A stretch of 64,000 nt of DNA from Methanolobus chelungpuianus (GCF_024500045.1 NZ_JTEO01000004.1:620001-684000); one strand, 5' to 3'. Shown: positions 16,401-26,588, counted from the first letter of the stretch. Numbers and translations are program-made. The notes: generated by a model not told the origin, from the sequence alone.

Positions 16401-17852
16401 TTACATTCCTCCTGCAAGCAATACTTTTGCAGCTTCCATTGCCCAGTAGATGAAGGGCTCGGGCCAGAAGCCTATCGCAAGCACACCGGCAACAGCCACA
16501 ACAAGGGCGAGGGTGTATGGGAGAGGCTCTGATACCTTTTTTCCTTCGGTGGGCAGGAAGTACATATACTTCACTATCTTGGCATAGTAGTACAGAGAAA
16601 GGGCACTGTTAAGTATGGCGATGACTGCAAGCCACGCGAATCCTGCCTGGATGGTCGAGGAGAACAGTACGAACTTGCTCATGTAACCTGCTGTGAGCGG
16701 TATGCCTGCCAGCGCAAAAACGAAGACCGTCATGGAGAGCGCAGTGATCGGCATCCTTCTGCCAAGACCCCTGAAGTTATCAATATGGTCCGGGTTCTGT
16801 GCATCCTTGTTCTCTGAAAGCACCATGTAGACGACTGCAGCTGTTACTATGAAAGCTCCGGCCTTCATGAAGCCATGGGAGAGAGCATAGAGTATGCCAC
16901 CGCCAAGTGCCATTGGTGTCAGGACCACGAATGCCATTGTGATGTAGCCTGCCTGTGCAAGGGAGGAGTATGCGAGCATTCTCTTCACGCTTGTCTGGGA
17001 GAGGGCTGCTGCGTTACCTACGGTCATGGTTATCACAGCAAGGATCGCGAATGCGATCTGCCACTCTACCTTAAGGGCTATCAGGGCGACAATGAACACC
17101 TTGAAAGCTGCCACGATACCCATCTTCTTGGAGCCCGCTGCAAGCAGGGAGGAGACGAGTGAAGGTGAACCCTGGTAGGTGTCAGGTGCCCACATGTGGA
17201 AGGGCACAAGGGCTATCTTGAAGCCGAAACCTGCGATAAGGAGCACCACGGCCAGAATCCCGATAGGACTTGCTGCGAGTGCTGCTGCGCCGGCTGCGAT
17301 GCCAGGGATGCTGGTTGTCCCGGTTACACCGTAGAGGAAGGTTATACCGAAGAGCATCAGTGCAGCCGAGAGGGAACCTATAAGGAAGTACTTTATTGAT
17401 GCCTCAAGGGACTGCGCGTTGTTCTTCTCGAATCCGGAGAGCGCATATGTGGATATACTTGCAAGCTCGAATGCCACGAAGAGCACCATGAGGTCGTTGG
17501 CAGATGCCACGAACATCATTCCGATGGTGGCAAAGATAGCCAGTACATAGAACTCCTCGGTATTCTTGCTGCCTTCAGTGTACTTGACGGCTGCTATGGA
17601 AAAGAGCAGGGCCACTACAAGGAACACTATCTTGAAGAACTGCGAGAGCGCGTCAACGGATAAAGTGTCATAGAAGGCCAGTGCGTTTGTTCCAAGGCTT
17701 GCCACTGTGAAGTATAGTGCTATAAGGATGCCGAGGCTTGCAAGGTATCCCAGCACTTTCTTGGATTCAACCGGAAGGAACAGGCCTATGAGCAATACAG
17801 CCAAGCCTGTGACAACCATCGTTATTTCAGGTGCGAAGAGCATCAGATCCAT
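16401..17852 (-). CDS. fpoN: F420H2 dehydrogenase membrane subunit FpoN
   Basis: 483 residues, NuoN homologue, one of the three antiporter-like proton-pumping subunits. It has about 14 membrane segments, with the family signature around KIALVPFHMWAPDTYQGSP (charged Lys and the HxWAPD loop) and a downstream KRMLAYSSLAQAGY stretch. It starts three bases after the fpoM stop. Confidence 0.95.
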   Translation of the reverse strand: MDLMLFAPEITMVVTGLAVLLIGLFLPVESKKVLGYLASLGILIALYFTVASLGTNALAFYDTLSVDALSQFFKIVFLVVALLFSIAAVKYTEGSKNTEEFYVLAIFATIGMMFVASANDLMVLFVAFELASISTYALSGFEKNNAQSLEASIKYFLIGSLSAALMLFGITFLYGVTGTTSIPGIAAGAAALAASPIGILAVVLLIAGFGFKIALVPFHMWAPDTYQGSPSLVSSLLAAGSKKMGIVAAFKVFIVALIALKVEWQIAFAILAVITMTVGNAAALSQTSVKRMLAYSSLAQAGYITMAFVVLTPMALGGGILYALSHGFMKAGAFIVTAAVVYMVLSENKDAQNPDHIDNFRGLGRRMPITALSMTVFVFALAGIPLTAGYMSKFVLFSSTIQAGFAWLAVIAILNSALSLYYYAKIVKYMYFLPTEGKKVSEPLPYTLALVVAVAGVLAIGFWPEPFIYWAMEAAKVLLAGGM

Positions 17853-17855
17853 GTC

Positions 17856-19337
17856 TCACACCCCCATGCCGGCCATAAGGCCGACCAGATATTCTGAATT
17901 CGTCAACATCATATCAAGCACCGGGCTTGGATTGAGTCCGAAGTATACTATCAGGATGGCAATGAGACCCATTGCGAAGGTCTGGTAGCCATTGATATCG
18001 ACAACGTTGCCCAGTTTCTCTTTGTATACGCCAAACATCGACCTCTGGAGAGCCCACAGGTGATATGCTCCGGTTATGACTATTGCCATCAGTGCGATCA
18101 CAACGTAACCCTGCAGGTTCACGAAGCTGCCTGAAAGGACGGAGAACTCGGCGATAAAGCCTGTAAGTCCCGGAAGTCCCAATGAGGCCATGAATGCCAG
18201 CACCATGATGACGGCCAGCTTGGGCATTCTCTGTGCAAGGCCTCCAAGCTCGTTCATTATCCTGGTGCCTGTGGCGTTATTGATGACACCGCATGCCATG
18301 AACATTATGCTCATGATCAGTCCGTGGGAGAACTGCTGGAACATAGCGCCTGACACTGAGAGTGATACAAGGCCTGCTGCACCGAGGGTTACGTAACCCA
18401 TGTGGCTCAGGCTTGAGTATGCAACCATTCTCTTCATGTCCTGCTGCGCGAGGGCAAGGAAAGCACCGTAGAGAACACTGACCGCACCGAGAGCTCCCAT
18501 TATAGTGATCATCAGGTTGGGTGATGCAGTGAATGGAAGCAGCGGGAGCATTATCTTGAATATGCCGTATCCTCCGATCTTAAGCAATACGAAGAGCACG
18601 CTGCCTGCGGTAGGTGCCTCGGTATACGCATCAGGGAGCCAGGAGTGGAACGGGAACACCGGCAGCTTGACTATGAAACCGAACAGCAGTGCAAGGAATA
18701 TGAGATCCCTTGTCATTCCTGATCCCACGAACTGGAACTGGGAAAGCAGGTACGGAATGTTAAGGCTCGGGGTTCCGGTGTTGCTCCAGGCTGCAAAGTA
18801 CAGGCCGAATATGCCCAGCAGCATTACGAGGGATGCCACGTGGGTGTATATGAAGAACTTGATGGATGCGTAGTGCTTCTTCGGACCACCCCACATGCTC
18901 ACCATGAAGAAGAGCGGTATGAGGGTCAGTTCCCAGAATACATAGAACAGGAAGAAGTCCAGTGCGCAGAACACACCAAGTACGGCACCCTGGGTGATCA
19001 GTATCAGTGAGTAGAACCTGTTGGGTGCATGCTTTTCGTCATTCCATGTGAACAGAATGAGGAGCGGTATGACTATTGCATTGAGGAGTATCAACGGAAG
19101 TGATATCCCATCGATACCCAGGTTGTAAGATATGCCAAGGGTGGGGACCCATGTGTACATTTCCTCAAACTGAGTTGCGGCTGACGTACTGTCGAACATG
19201 AAGTACGTGTATATTGTGAGCAGCAGGACAGCCACACTGGAAACCAGTGCAAGCGCCCTTGCCTGTGCTCTTGTTCTTGTGAGTAGTGTCAATACTGCGA
19301 ATATCAGAGGTATCAGCACTATCATTGATAATAACAT
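17856..19337 (-). CDS. fpoM: F420H2 dehydrogenase membrane subunit FpoM
   Basis: 493 residues, NuoM homologue. The antiporter family motifs are visible: the Glu of FYVFWELTLIPLFF, the KLPVFPFHSWLPDAYTEAP loop, and KRMVAYSSLSHMGY. It acts as a proton channel in the membrane arm. The start ATG overlaps the fpoL stop (tgatg), indicating translational coupling. Confidence 0.95.
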   Translation of the reverse strand: MLLSMIVLIPLIFAVLTLLTRTRAQARALALVSSVAVLLLTIYTYFMFDSTSAATQFEEMYTWVPTLGISYNLGIDGISLPLILLNAIVIPLLILFTWNDEKHAPNRFYSLILITQGAVLGVFCALDFFLFYVFWELTLIPLFFMVSMWGGPKKHYASIKFFIYTHVASLVMLLGIFGLYFAAWSNTGTPSLNIPYLLSQFQFVGSGMTRDLIFLALLFGFIVKLPVFPFHSWLPDAYTEAPTAGSVLFVLLKIGGYGIFKIMLPLLPFTASPNLMITIMGALGAVSVLYGAFLALAQQDMKRMVAYSSLSHMGYVTLGAAGLVSLSVSGAMFQQFSHGLIMSIMFMACGVINNATGTRIMNELGGLAQRMPKLAVIMVLAFMASLGLPGLTGFIAEFSVLSGSFVNLQGYVVIALMAIVITGAYHLWALQRSMFGVYKEKLGNVVDINGYQTFAMGLIAILIVYFGLNPSPVLDMMLTNSEYLVGLMAGMGV

Positions 19338-21349
19338 CAGAGTACCTCCCTGACAACTGCTATTAATATTACCAGGAGGCTTACTCCTGTAATTACGATC
19401 ATTGCGTAGTTCTGTACAACGCCCGTCTGGAAATGGCGCAGGGCATCTCCCGTATCGAGGGAAATGTTGCCGATCCAGTCCACTGTCCAGTCAAAGCCCC
19501 TGTCAACGGCACGGCCTGCAAACGCAAGACCCTCGTAGACTACCTTTATTGAAAGGAAGTTAGTGAGGATAGCATTCTGGTAGTACCTGTTGTAGAGAAG
19601 CTTGTATACGGGATTGTTCCTTGAGACCAGCTTATCCATGTTAACGACCCTCATGCCGTATACAAGATAGGCTATGAGCAGGCCTGCAACTCCTACGATG
19701 ACAGGCATCCAAAGTATCAGGAGAGGCTCCTCACCTGCGTGTGCTGCAAGGTGGTACCCTCCCAGCTCTGCAAGTGCGTGGATGTCCATGTGGACGAAGT
19801 TATTAACGAAGGTCTCACTGACGAACCCGTTGAACCTTTCCACTGTAAGTGCACCGAAGACCAAAGCAAGGACTGCAAGTATGGAGAGTGGGATCGTCAT
19901 GGATGCATGGGCTTCATGTCCACCGTAGGCAGTGCGTGGCTTGCCGAAGAATGTCATGAAGATTAGCCTGAAGATATAGATGGATGTCAGCAGGGCTGCT
20001 GCAATTGAAAGCACGTATGGGAACCATCCTCCGCCATTCTCACCGAAGAGGTATGCCGCCTCTATGATCGCGTCCTTGCTGATGAAACCGCTGAACCCGA
20101 TGGAGGTGCCCGGTATACCGATACCTGCAAGCGCCAGGGCTGCGATGATCATAGTGGCTGCCGTTATCGGCATCACCTTTGCAACACCGCCGAGCTGCCT
20201 CATGTCGTGGGTGCCGACTGCGTGGATCACACTGCCTGCACACAGGAAGAGCAGGGCCTTGAAGAATGCGTGGTTGATGAGATGGAACATTGAGATGCCG
20301 ACCGCCTCAGCGCCTATGGCTGCACCCACACCAAGCCCCAGCATCATGTAACCGAGCTGGCTGATGGTGGAATATGCAAGCACACGCTTGAGGTCGTTCA
20401 TCACGATACCCATGGTTGCTGCGAAGATCGCTGTGAATGCACCAAGGTAGGCTACCGCCATGAGTGAGTCAGGGGCTGCTATGAACATCGGGAATGTCCT
20501 TGCCACCAGGTAGACACCGGCTGTAACCATCGTTGCCGCATGGATGAGAGCGGAAACCGTTGTCGGACCTTCCATTGCATCCGGAAGCCACACATGCAGC
20601 GGGAACTGGCCTGACTTACCAACCGCACCACCGAAGAACAGCAATGTTATCAGGGTAAGGTGGTTGACCTGGAAACCAAGGACCGGTGTGCTCATTGCAG
20701 TAAGCTGCGGTATCTGGGCGAAGATCTGATCGAACTTCAGTATGAATACACCGTCAGGGATTGCGCCGTTATACAGCCTGAACAGGTCTGCGAACAGTAC
20801 AACAATACCTGCAAGGAACATCACGTCACCAATCCTGGTGGTCAGGAAAGCCTTCTTTGCTGCACTTGCTGCTGCAGGCTTCTGGTACCAGAACCCGATG
20901 AGCAGGTATGAGCACAGGCCCACAAGCTCCCATGAGATGAAGAGCTGCAGGATGTTGTCTGAGATGATGAGGCTCAGCATTGAAGCAGTGAACAGTGCAG
21001 TCTCTGCAAAGTACCTGTACTGGGCCCTGTCATGTGACATGTAGCCTGTGGAGTAGATGTGGATCAGCAAACTGACGAATGTCACCATTGTCAGCATCAC
21101 CGCAGCAAGCGGGTCCACAAGTATTCCCAGGTTGAGCATTGCAAACCAGCTGACTGACTGGTTGATGACCTGCTCGGGATTCCGGAGCAGGCCCAGTGTG
21201 ATCAATAGGGAGATAACGAACGATGTAGCAATTGCTATAATAGGTATTATTGCACCGCCGTTTGGCAGTTTCTTCCCGAGGAAGAATGTAAGCACAAAGG
21301 CCAGTGCGGGTAAGAGTGGTATTAGGAACGCATAATCGCCTACTGCCAT
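19337..21349 (-). CDS. fpoL: F420H2 dehydrogenase membrane subunit FpoL
   Basis: 670 residues, NuoL homologue and the distal pump subunit. It has the typical IHIYSTGYM region, FISWELVGLCSYLLIGFWY, the KSGQFPLHVWLPDAMEGPT loop and KRVLAYSTISQLGYM, then extra C-terminal helices that in complex I form the lateral arm. The length fits NuoL. Confidence 0.95.
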   Translation of the reverse strand: MAVGDYAFLIPLLPALAFVLTFFLGKKLPNGGAIIPIIAIATSFVISLLITLGLLRNPEQVINQSVSWFAMLNLGILVDPLAAVMLTMVTFVSLLIHIYSTGYMSHDRAQYRYFAETALFTASMLSLIISDNILQLFISWELVGLCSYLLIGFWYQKPAAASAAKKAFLTTRIGDVMFLAGIVVLFADLFRLYNGAIPDGVFILKFDQIFAQIPQLTAMSTPVLGFQVNHLTLITLLFFGGAVGKSGQFPLHVWLPDAMEGPTTVSALIHAATMVTAGVYLVARTFPMFIAAPDSLMAVAYLGAFTAIFAATMGIVMNDLKRVLAYSTISQLGYMMLGLGVGAAIGAEAVGISMFHLINHAFFKALLFLCAGSVIHAVGTHDMRQLGGVAKVMPITAATMIIAALALAGIGIPGTSIGFSGFISKDAIIEAAYLFGENGGGWFPYVLSIAAALLTSIYIFRLIFMTFFGKPRTAYGGHEAHASMTIPLSILAVLALVFGALTVERFNGFVSETFVNNFVHMDIHALAELGGYHLAAHAGEEPLLILWMPVIVGVAGLLIAYLVYGMRVVNMDKLVSRNNPVYKLLYNRYYQNAILTNFLSIKVVYEGLAFAGRAVDRGFDWTVDWIGNISLDTGDALRHFQTGVVQNYAMIVITGVSLLVILIAVVREVL

Positions 21350-21352
21350 TTT

Positions 21353-21655
21353 TTACCACCTCAGTACATTTATTTTATCAAGATCGATCATATCCTTCAT
21401 TCTGAAGATGGACATCAGTATGGCAAACCCTATTGCAGCCTCTGCAGCAGCCAGTGCGATAACGTACAGGGTGAATACCTGCCCTGTAAGGTTCCCGTGG
21501 TAGCTTGAGAAGGCAACAAGGTTGATGTTTGCGGAGTTCAACATAAGCTCCACGCACATCAGCATCCTGACTCCGTTACGCTGTGTCATGAAGCCGAAAA
21601 GGCCTATTGTGAATATGACAGCAGCAAGTCCTATATAAAGTTCAACAGGTATCAT
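21353..21655 (-). CDS. fpoK: F420H2 dehydrogenase membrane subunit FpoK
   Basis: 100 residues, NuoK homologue with three membrane helices. The conserved membrane glutamates appear in [18 protein letters not shown] and [11 protein letters not shown]. The ATG overlaps the preceding stop (atga). Confidence 0.95.
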   Translation of the reverse strand: MIPVELYIGLAAVIFTIGLFGFMTQRNGVRMLMCVELMLNSANINLVAFSSYHGNLTGQVFTLYVIALAAAEAAIGFAILMSIFRMKDMIDLDKINVLRW

Positions 21656-21954
21656 CTGCCTGCCTCCCCTTTTGCGATATAGATAGCGCCCACCATTGCT
21701 GAGAGCAGCACGATGGAGAGTATCTCGAAGGGCACTACGAACTCCGTGAATATCAGAAGCCCGATACCCTTGATGTTACTCTGGTCATCAAGGTTCTGTG
21801 GCAACTGGTCGATCGCAGGCCAGCTGGTCCCGATGACCGATACCAGTACAATAGCTAGGAACAGAAGCGCAATGACCATTCCCAGTATACGCGGTCTGAA
21901 GAACCTGTATACAGAGGTGATGATCTGCATTATGGTAAACTGTTTATTCAGCAT
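21652..21954 (-). CDS. fpoJ: F420H2 dehydrogenase subunit FpoJ, C-terminal half
   Basis: About 100 residues matching the last two helices of NuoJ ([20 protein letters not shown] and [20 protein letters not shown]). FpoJ is encoded by two genes in Methanosarcina as well. The frame opens at a TTG (21963), but the ATG at 21954 is preferred because aaggag sits about ten bases upstream; it overlaps the end of the first fpoJ gene. Confidence 0.9.
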   Translation of the reverse strand: MLNKQFTIMQIITSVYRFFRPRILGMVIALLFLAIVLVSVIGTSWPAIDQLPQNLDDQSNIKGIGLLIFTEFVVPFEILSIVLLSAMVGAIYIAKGEAGR

Positions 21955-22222
21955 CTGAACCAAACTCCTTTTTCGTGAGCATGACGGCGAACAGTATCAG
22001 TACTCCGATAGCTCCTATGTAAACCAGCACCTGGACGACACCCAGGAACTGTGCGTTCAGCAGGACGTATAGGCCTGCGACTACGAACATTGTGAATACC
22101 AGTGACAGTGCTGCCCTTACAACGTCCTTTGCCGTCACTACGAACAGTGCGAACATGATGGATGCAAGAGCCATGATTATAAAGACAGCCAGCTGCAGTA
22201 ATGTGCCTATTGAGGTGTCCAT
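21944..22222 (-). CDS. fpoJ: F420H2 dehydrogenase subunit FpoJ, N-terminal half
   Basis: 92 residues with three helices matching the first part of NuoJ, including AALSLVFTMFVVAGLYVLL and the conserved VQVLVYIGAIGVLILFAVML pi-bulge segment. An ggaggtg site precedes the ATG, which lies inside the end of fpoI. Confidence 0.93.
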   Translation of the reverse strand: MDTSIGTLLQLAVFIIMALASIMFALFVVTAKDVVRAALSLVFTMFVVAGLYVLLNAQFLGVVQVLVYIGAIGVLILFAVMLTKKEFGSDAE

Positions 22223-22650
22223 CTGCTCACCTCCTTGCCTGCCTCTTTCTCAGCACGGATGTCAACCTCTCTAGCCAGCATATCGGGTGTGAAGAGGAGA
22301 TCACAGTGATCATAGCGGATTATACCTGTAAGGTAAACCTTGCTGCTCGACAATGCCTCATGAGGGCACTGGTCTATACACAGGCCACAGAAAAGGCAGT
22401 GGCCGATATCTATTGAAGGGAACCATCTCTTCTTGTCGCTGGTGGGACTGACCCTGGCCTTCACTATCTTGATAGCATTGTTTGGGCAGGTGTTGGCACA
22501 GATCCCGCAGCCGATACATTTGCTCTTATCAAGCTTCTGCAACCCTCTGAACCTGTCCGAGAGCCTTGTGGGCACTTCGGGACACATCCTGGTTACCGAG
22601 GGACCGAAATAGATGTTCTTGACAGCTCTTATTACATTCTTGATAACCAT
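22207..22650 (-). CDS. fpoI: F420H2 dehydrogenase Fe-S subunit FpoI
   Basis: 147 residues, NuoI homologue with two 4Fe-4S motifs, CIGCGICANTCP and CLFCGLCIDQCP. It carries electrons from the F420H2-oxidising side to FpoB. The arrangement of the two C-x2-C-x2-C-x3-CP motifs is complete. Confidence 0.95.
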   Translation of the reverse strand: MVIKNVIRAVKNIYFGPSVTRMCPEVPTRLSDRFRGLQKLDKSKCIGCGICANTCPNNAIKIVKARVSPTSDKKRWFPSIDIGHCLFCGLCIDQCPHEALSSSKVYLTGIIRYDHCDLLFTPDMLAREVDIRAEKEAGKEVSRWTPQ

Positions 22651-22656
22651 TTTTTA

Positions 22657-23679
22657 TCACCCCAGCAGACCCAGTGCGATTACCCAGCCAAGGTTAAGGA
22701 GGGCTAAGGGGAGGAGCTTTTTCCAGCTGATGTCCACTACCTGGTCTATCCTGAATCTTGGGACGGACCACCTGAGCATGATAATGAACAGCATCACCAG
22801 GACCACCTTCAGCAGGAAGAAGACCGTTGGCAGGACTATTCCGAGTATATTGTTGGATGTCAGTACAGCAGGCAGGTTCCAGCCACCAAGGAAAAGCAGC
22901 ACAACGAGCATTGAACCCAGGATCAGGTGGATGTATTCTGCGAAGAAACCGAGACCGAACCTCATACCCGTATATTCGGTGATCCATCCTGCGATCAGTT
23001 CTTCCTCAGACTCGTTCTGGTCGAAGGGGAGACGTCCCATATCAGCCATAAGCGCAATGAAGAACACGATAAATCCGATAGGTTGCTTGAAAATGAACCA
23101 CAGCGGGCTCTGAGCCTGTGCAATTTCCACAATGTTCAGTGAACCTGCCATGATGGCGACACTGACGATAGTAAGACCCAGAGGAACTTCATATCCGATC
23201 ATACGTGCAAAGTTCCTGAAGGCACCAAGAAGGGAATACTTATTGTTGGCACTGTATGCCACCATGAAGATACCGATGATCGAAACAGCTGACACGGCTT
23301 CTATGTACAGGATGCTGATGTCCATGTCGGTGGCAGCTATGGGGTAAGTATCGCCGTTGATGATAATGGCACCAAAAGGAATAGCAACAAGCATAAGGAA
23401 AACTGAACCCATCATCATGATAGGTGCTGCGACGAACAGTAAGCGGTCAGCGTTCTTGGGTATGATGTCCTCTTTCGTGAACAGCTTGATCGCATCTGCC
23501 ACCAGCTGGAGCAGTCCGTGAGGACCTGTCCTCATCGGCCCGTATCTCTGCTGGATATCTGCAGAAAGCTTACGCTCGAACCATACGGCTGCCATCGCAC
23601 CAAGGAATATGGCACTCATGAGGCAGATACCGAGGATACCTCTTACAAGAGGATTGAATAGGATTTCCGGCAATTCCAT
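22657..23679 (-). CDS. fpoH: F420H2 dehydrogenase membrane subunit FpoH
   Basis: About 340 residues, NuoH homologue that forms the quinone-like (methanophenazine) access site. Motifs include AAVWFERKLSADIQQRYGP, GLLQLVADAIKLFTKEDIIP and FDQNESEEELIAGWITEY. The frame is open to 23727, but ATG 23679 (MELPEILFNP) is chosen: the aggtga site lies just upstream and the longer version would overlap fpoD by 40 bases. Confidence 0.95.
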   Translation of the reverse strand: MELPEILFNPLVRGILGICLMSAIFLGAMAAVWFERKLSADIQQRYGPMRTGPHGLLQLVADAIKLFTKEDIIPKNADRLLFVAAPIMMMGSVFLMLVAIPFGAIIINGDTYPIAATDMDISILYIEAVSAVSIIGIFMVAYSANNKYSLLGAFRNFARMIGYEVPLGLTIVSVAIMAGSLNIVEIAQAQSPLWFIFKQPIGFIVFFIALMADMGRLPFDQNESEEELIAGWITEYTGMRFGLGFFAEYIHLILGSMLVVLLFLGGWNLPAVLTSNNILGIVLPTVFFLLKVVLVMLFIIMLRWSVPRFRIDQVVDISWKKLLPLALLNLGWVIALGLLG

Positions 23680-23683
23680 TTTA

Positions 23684-24811
23684 TCACCTGTCAACCTCAC
23701 TGGTACATGTGTCCATACTTCCGGCAATTGCTACAATATCAGCAACTCTTACACCCTTGATGAGAGGAGGCAGTCCCTGCAATGTGGGATATACAGGACC
23801 TCTGATCTTCACGCGGTAAGGCTTGTCAGAACCATCGGATACCATATAGAATCCCATTTCACCTCTTGGGTCCTCAACGCGGTGGAACACCTCTCCTGCA
23901 GGCACTCTCATAATAGGGCTCCTGCGTCCGTAGGGTGTTCCTTCGGGGAACAGAGGTCCCTGCGGTATCTGGTCCAGACACTGCTCTATAATATACATGC
24001 TTTCGCGCATCTCGTCAAGACGAACCTGCACTCTTGCGTACACGTCGCCCTCTTTGCGGGTGCAGACCTTGAAGTCCAGGTCAGGATAGGCAAGGTAAGG
24101 CTCATCCCGGCGGATATCGAAAGCAACTCCCGTTGCCCTCAAAGGCGGCCCGGAAACCCCGATGTCCTTTGCCACTTCGGGGGTCAGCACGCCGATGCCC
24201 ACGGTCCTTGACCTGTAGATCTCATCGGAACTGAACAGCTCCTCATAAGTATTAATGGCCTTTCTGAGGTTACCAAAGACATATTTTACGTCATCCTTGA
24301 ACCCTTCGGGCAGGTCATCCTTCACACCGCCAAAGCGCAGGAAACTATGTGTTATACGAGCCCCGGTGACAGAGTCCATAAGGCTCATCACATCTTCCCT
24401 GTCCCTGATAGTGTACATGAACATGCTCACAAAGCCCACGAAGGATGCATATTCACCCATGCCCAGCAGGTGGCTCTGTATCCTGGAAAGCTCTTCCATG
24501 ATCACGCGGATGTACTGCGCCCTCTCAGGCACTTCTATGCCCGCTAGTTTCTCAACGCAGCCCACGTATGCCTCCTCGTTGGTCAGCGCTGCAAGGTAGC
24601 ATATCCTGTCCACGATGGTTATGCCCTGCAGGTATGTCTTGCTCTCAAGTATCTTCTCGATCCCTTTATGGATCCAGCCCATCTCGACCTCGGAGTCCAC
24701 AACGGTCTCACCCCTCAGTTTTGCATTCAGCCTGAAAGGCCCCGGCATCATGGGGTGCTGTGGTCCGAGGTGCACTATCATTTCAGAAGGTCCTACTTTT
24801 TCGTCCAGCAT
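23684..24811 (-). CDS. fpoD: F420H2 dehydrogenase subunit FpoD
   Basis: 375 residues, NuoD homologue lining the methanophenazine-binding pocket with FpoB. Visible motifs are LGPQHPMMPGPFRL, EMGWIHKGIEKI, IVDRICYLAALTNEEAY and the C-terminal VADIVAIAGSMDTCTSEVDR. The length is normal. It follows fpoC by nine bases. Confidence 0.96.
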   Translation of the reverse strand: MLDEKVGPSEMIVHLGPQHPMMPGPFRLNAKLRGETVVDSEVEMGWIHKGIEKILESKTYLQGITIVDRICYLAALTNEEAYVGCVEKLAGIEVPERAQYIRVIMEELSRIQSHLLGMGEYASFVGFVSMFMYTIRDREDVMSLMDSVTGARITHSFLRFGGVKDDLPEGFKDDVKYVFGNLRKAINTYEELFSSDEIYRSRTVGIGVLTPEVAKDIGVSGPPLRATGVAFDIRRDEPYLAYPDLDFKVCTRKEGDVYARVQVRLDEMRESMYIIEQCLDQIPQGPLFPEGTPYGRRSPIMRVPAGEVFHRVEDPRGEMGFYMVSDGSDKPYRVKIRGPVYPTLQGLPPLIKGVRVADIVAIAGSMDTCTSEVDR

Positions 24812-24820
24812 AATAAATCC

Positions 24821-25297
24821 TCACACCAGGTTTTTAGCGGTCTTGTTGGGGAAGCCTTTATAGTCCTTCCTGAGAGGCCATTCCCCGAGCATATCTTCCG
24901 GGAGAACAAGCGGCCGCAGGTCCGGATGGTTAAGGTACTTCACACCAAGCAGTTCGTATGTCTCTCTCTCATACCAGTTCGCATTCCAGTATACAGACAC
25001 AACAGACTCGATCTCAGGATTATCCCTTGGAAGAAGAGCCTTAAGAGTGAGTACTACAGGGTGGTCGTATGAACCGATTACGTACACGACCTCTATCTCG
25101 TTCCTGCCCGGATAATCAACACCGAACTCACAGCACAGGTGCCCGAAGGACAGGTTTTCCTTGAGATACTTACATACATCCTTTACGTTCTCTGGCTTCA
25201 CTTTCGCAAAGATCCTTATCTTGGATCCTACCTTCGTATCATAAATTGCGTCCGGGAACTGGGTGGAAAGTGAATCTATCATAGTATTAGCATCCAT
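24821..25297 (-). CDS. fpoC: F420H2 dehydrogenase subunit FpoC
   Basis: 158 residues, NuoC homologue. The typical tail WYERETYELLGVKYLNHPDLRPL followed by LRKDYKGFP is present (shown here in parts: YERETYELLGV and RPLVLPED). It is a structural subunit of the hydrophilic arm, separate from FpoD as in Methanosarcina. Confidence 0.95.
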   Translation of the reverse strand: MDANTMIDSLSTQFPDAIYDTKVGSKIRIFAKVKPENVKDVCKYLKENLSFGHLCCEFGVDYPGRNEIEVVYVIGSYDHPVVLTLKALLPRDNPEIESVVSVYWNANWYERETYELLGVKYLNHPDLRPLVLPEDMLGEWPLRKDYKGFPNKTAKNLV

Positions 25298-25307
25298 TTA
25301 AGTCACC

Positions 25308-25835
25308 TCAATACTCCGTACCCCTGTCCTGTTTGGCTTCGATCTTTTTCTGCAGCTCAAAGAATCCCTGGATAAGTGCTTCACACCTTGGAGGACAGCC
25401 CGGGACAAAAACATCCACAGGGAATATCTCATCCACATTCTGGTGGGTGCTGTAGGATTCATAGAAAGGACCGCCGCTGATCGCACAGTCGCCGAAGGCT
25501 ATGACCCACTTTGGTGAAGGCATCTGTTCCCATATCCTCTTCAATGCAGGCAGGTACTTCTTCGTAACATATCCACTGATGATAAGCACGTCCGCATGCC
25601 TGGGAGAGTTCCTTGGAATGATCCCGAAGCGGTCCGTATCATAGTGTGCCATGCCGGTGGAAAGCAGTTCCACACCGCAGCATCCCATTGCGTTCACAGT
25701 GAACCACAGAGAGTTCTTTCTGCCCCAGTTGAGAACATCCTGGACCTTTGTCTTTTTCAGGAAGTCACTGATAGCATTGCTGTCGGTCATTATGACGCCG
25801 GGGATCTCCTCGTAATCAGTTTGCTCTACTGCCAC
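25308..25835 (-). CDS. fpoB: F420H2 dehydrogenase Fe-S subunit FpoB
   Basis: 175 residues, NuoB homologue that binds the terminal N2 4Fe-4S cluster: tandem cysteines in MGCCGVELL, then FGDCAISGG and FVPGCPPRCEAL supply the ligands. It begins with GTG, with ggagg seven bases upstream, and overlaps the fpoA end by 10 bases. Confidence 0.95.
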   Translation of the reverse strand: MAVEQTDYEEIPGVIMTDSNAISDFLKKTKVQDVLNWGRKNSLWFTVNAMGCCGVELLSTGMAHYDTDRFGIIPRNSPRHADVLIISGYVTKKYLPALKRIWEQMPSPKWVIAFGDCAISGGPFYESYSTHQNVDEIFPVDVFVPGCPPRCEALIQGFFELQKKIEAKQDRGTEY

Positions 25836-26215
25836 TTAAGAGCCTCCTTCTTTAACAGGTACACGTAACCAAACAATACAACAAAGATAAAGATCAGCAT
25901 TTCAACGGTTGCTATCTCAGTGATCCCGTGACCCTGGAATACCATGGCCCACGGATAGAGGAACAGTACTTCTATATCGAATAGCACAAAAGCAATGGCA
26001 TAAAGATAATATTCGACATTGAACTGTATCCTTGCATCTCCGATAGGAACGGAACCAGCCTCGTAGGTGTCGTATTTTGAGACCCCTCTGCTCCTTGGAC
26101 TTAATGTCTTGACAAGGAACATGGTCAGAGGAGGCATCAAAAGTGCCACAACAAGGATGATTGCAACCGGTATGTAACTGTATATAATGTTACTTATATC
26201 GATTATTCCTGACAT
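25826..26215 (-). CDS. fpoA: F420H2 dehydrogenase membrane subunit FpoA
   Basis: 129 residues, NuoA homologue with three helices. The acidic loop SKYDTYEAGSVPIGDARIQF and the helix YLYAIAFVLFDIEVLFLYPW are diagnostic. It is the first gene of the operon; fpoF, the F420H2-oxidising subunit, is not in the window, as expected from other species where it lies elsewhere. A cagga ribosome site precedes the ATG. Confidence 0.95.
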   Translation of the reverse strand: MSGIIDISNIIYSYIPVAIILVVALLMPPLTMFLVKTLSPRSRGVSKYDTYEAGSVPIGDARIQFNVEYYLYAIAFVLFDIEVLFLYPWAMVFQGHGITEIATVEMLIFIFVVLFGYVYLLKKEALKWQ

Positions 26216-26588
26216 AACGATTCTCCTGATGGTTATAACGTAGACAAATTATAGGTATAAAACACCTTCCGTGTGATTTTTTTCGTATGCGCGCGTTCAC
26301 AACTTTATGGAATAAAACATATCTTTTGATATATTTTTCAATAGAGCGAATTGACTACTACTTGATAATAATTCATCATATTTAAATTGTGGCAATTCAG
26401 GTTCCAGTGATTCAATATCAGCACTCTGGAAAAGGAAGTCCTTCCACATAAAAACATCGTCTTCTCTATTAAAAGATACGGACCTGTGACAGAAAATACA
26501 ACCGATAAAGTAAATATGACAGATAAGTTAAATCTGATCAACGGAAGGGATGAGCCTTCCGCCGCAAAAGTGTTCAGCCGGAGCCTTC
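26216..26588 (-). promoter_or_regulatory. fpo promoter region and intergenic DNA
   Basis: No gene is assigned in these 373 bases. The best TATA candidate for fpo is aaaaatatat on the minus strand (26329-26338), which would give a leader of about 85-90 bases; a tatgcgcgcg element lies between it and fpoA. The remainder up to the zinc-ribbon gene shows only an 8-base direct repeat (gagccttc) near 26549 and 26581. Confidence 0.4.

Noticed and set aside
21652-22222. Split fpoJ as a broken gene
   Set aside because: Two fpoJ genes are the normal arrangement in Methanosarcina fpo operons, each with its own ribosome site.
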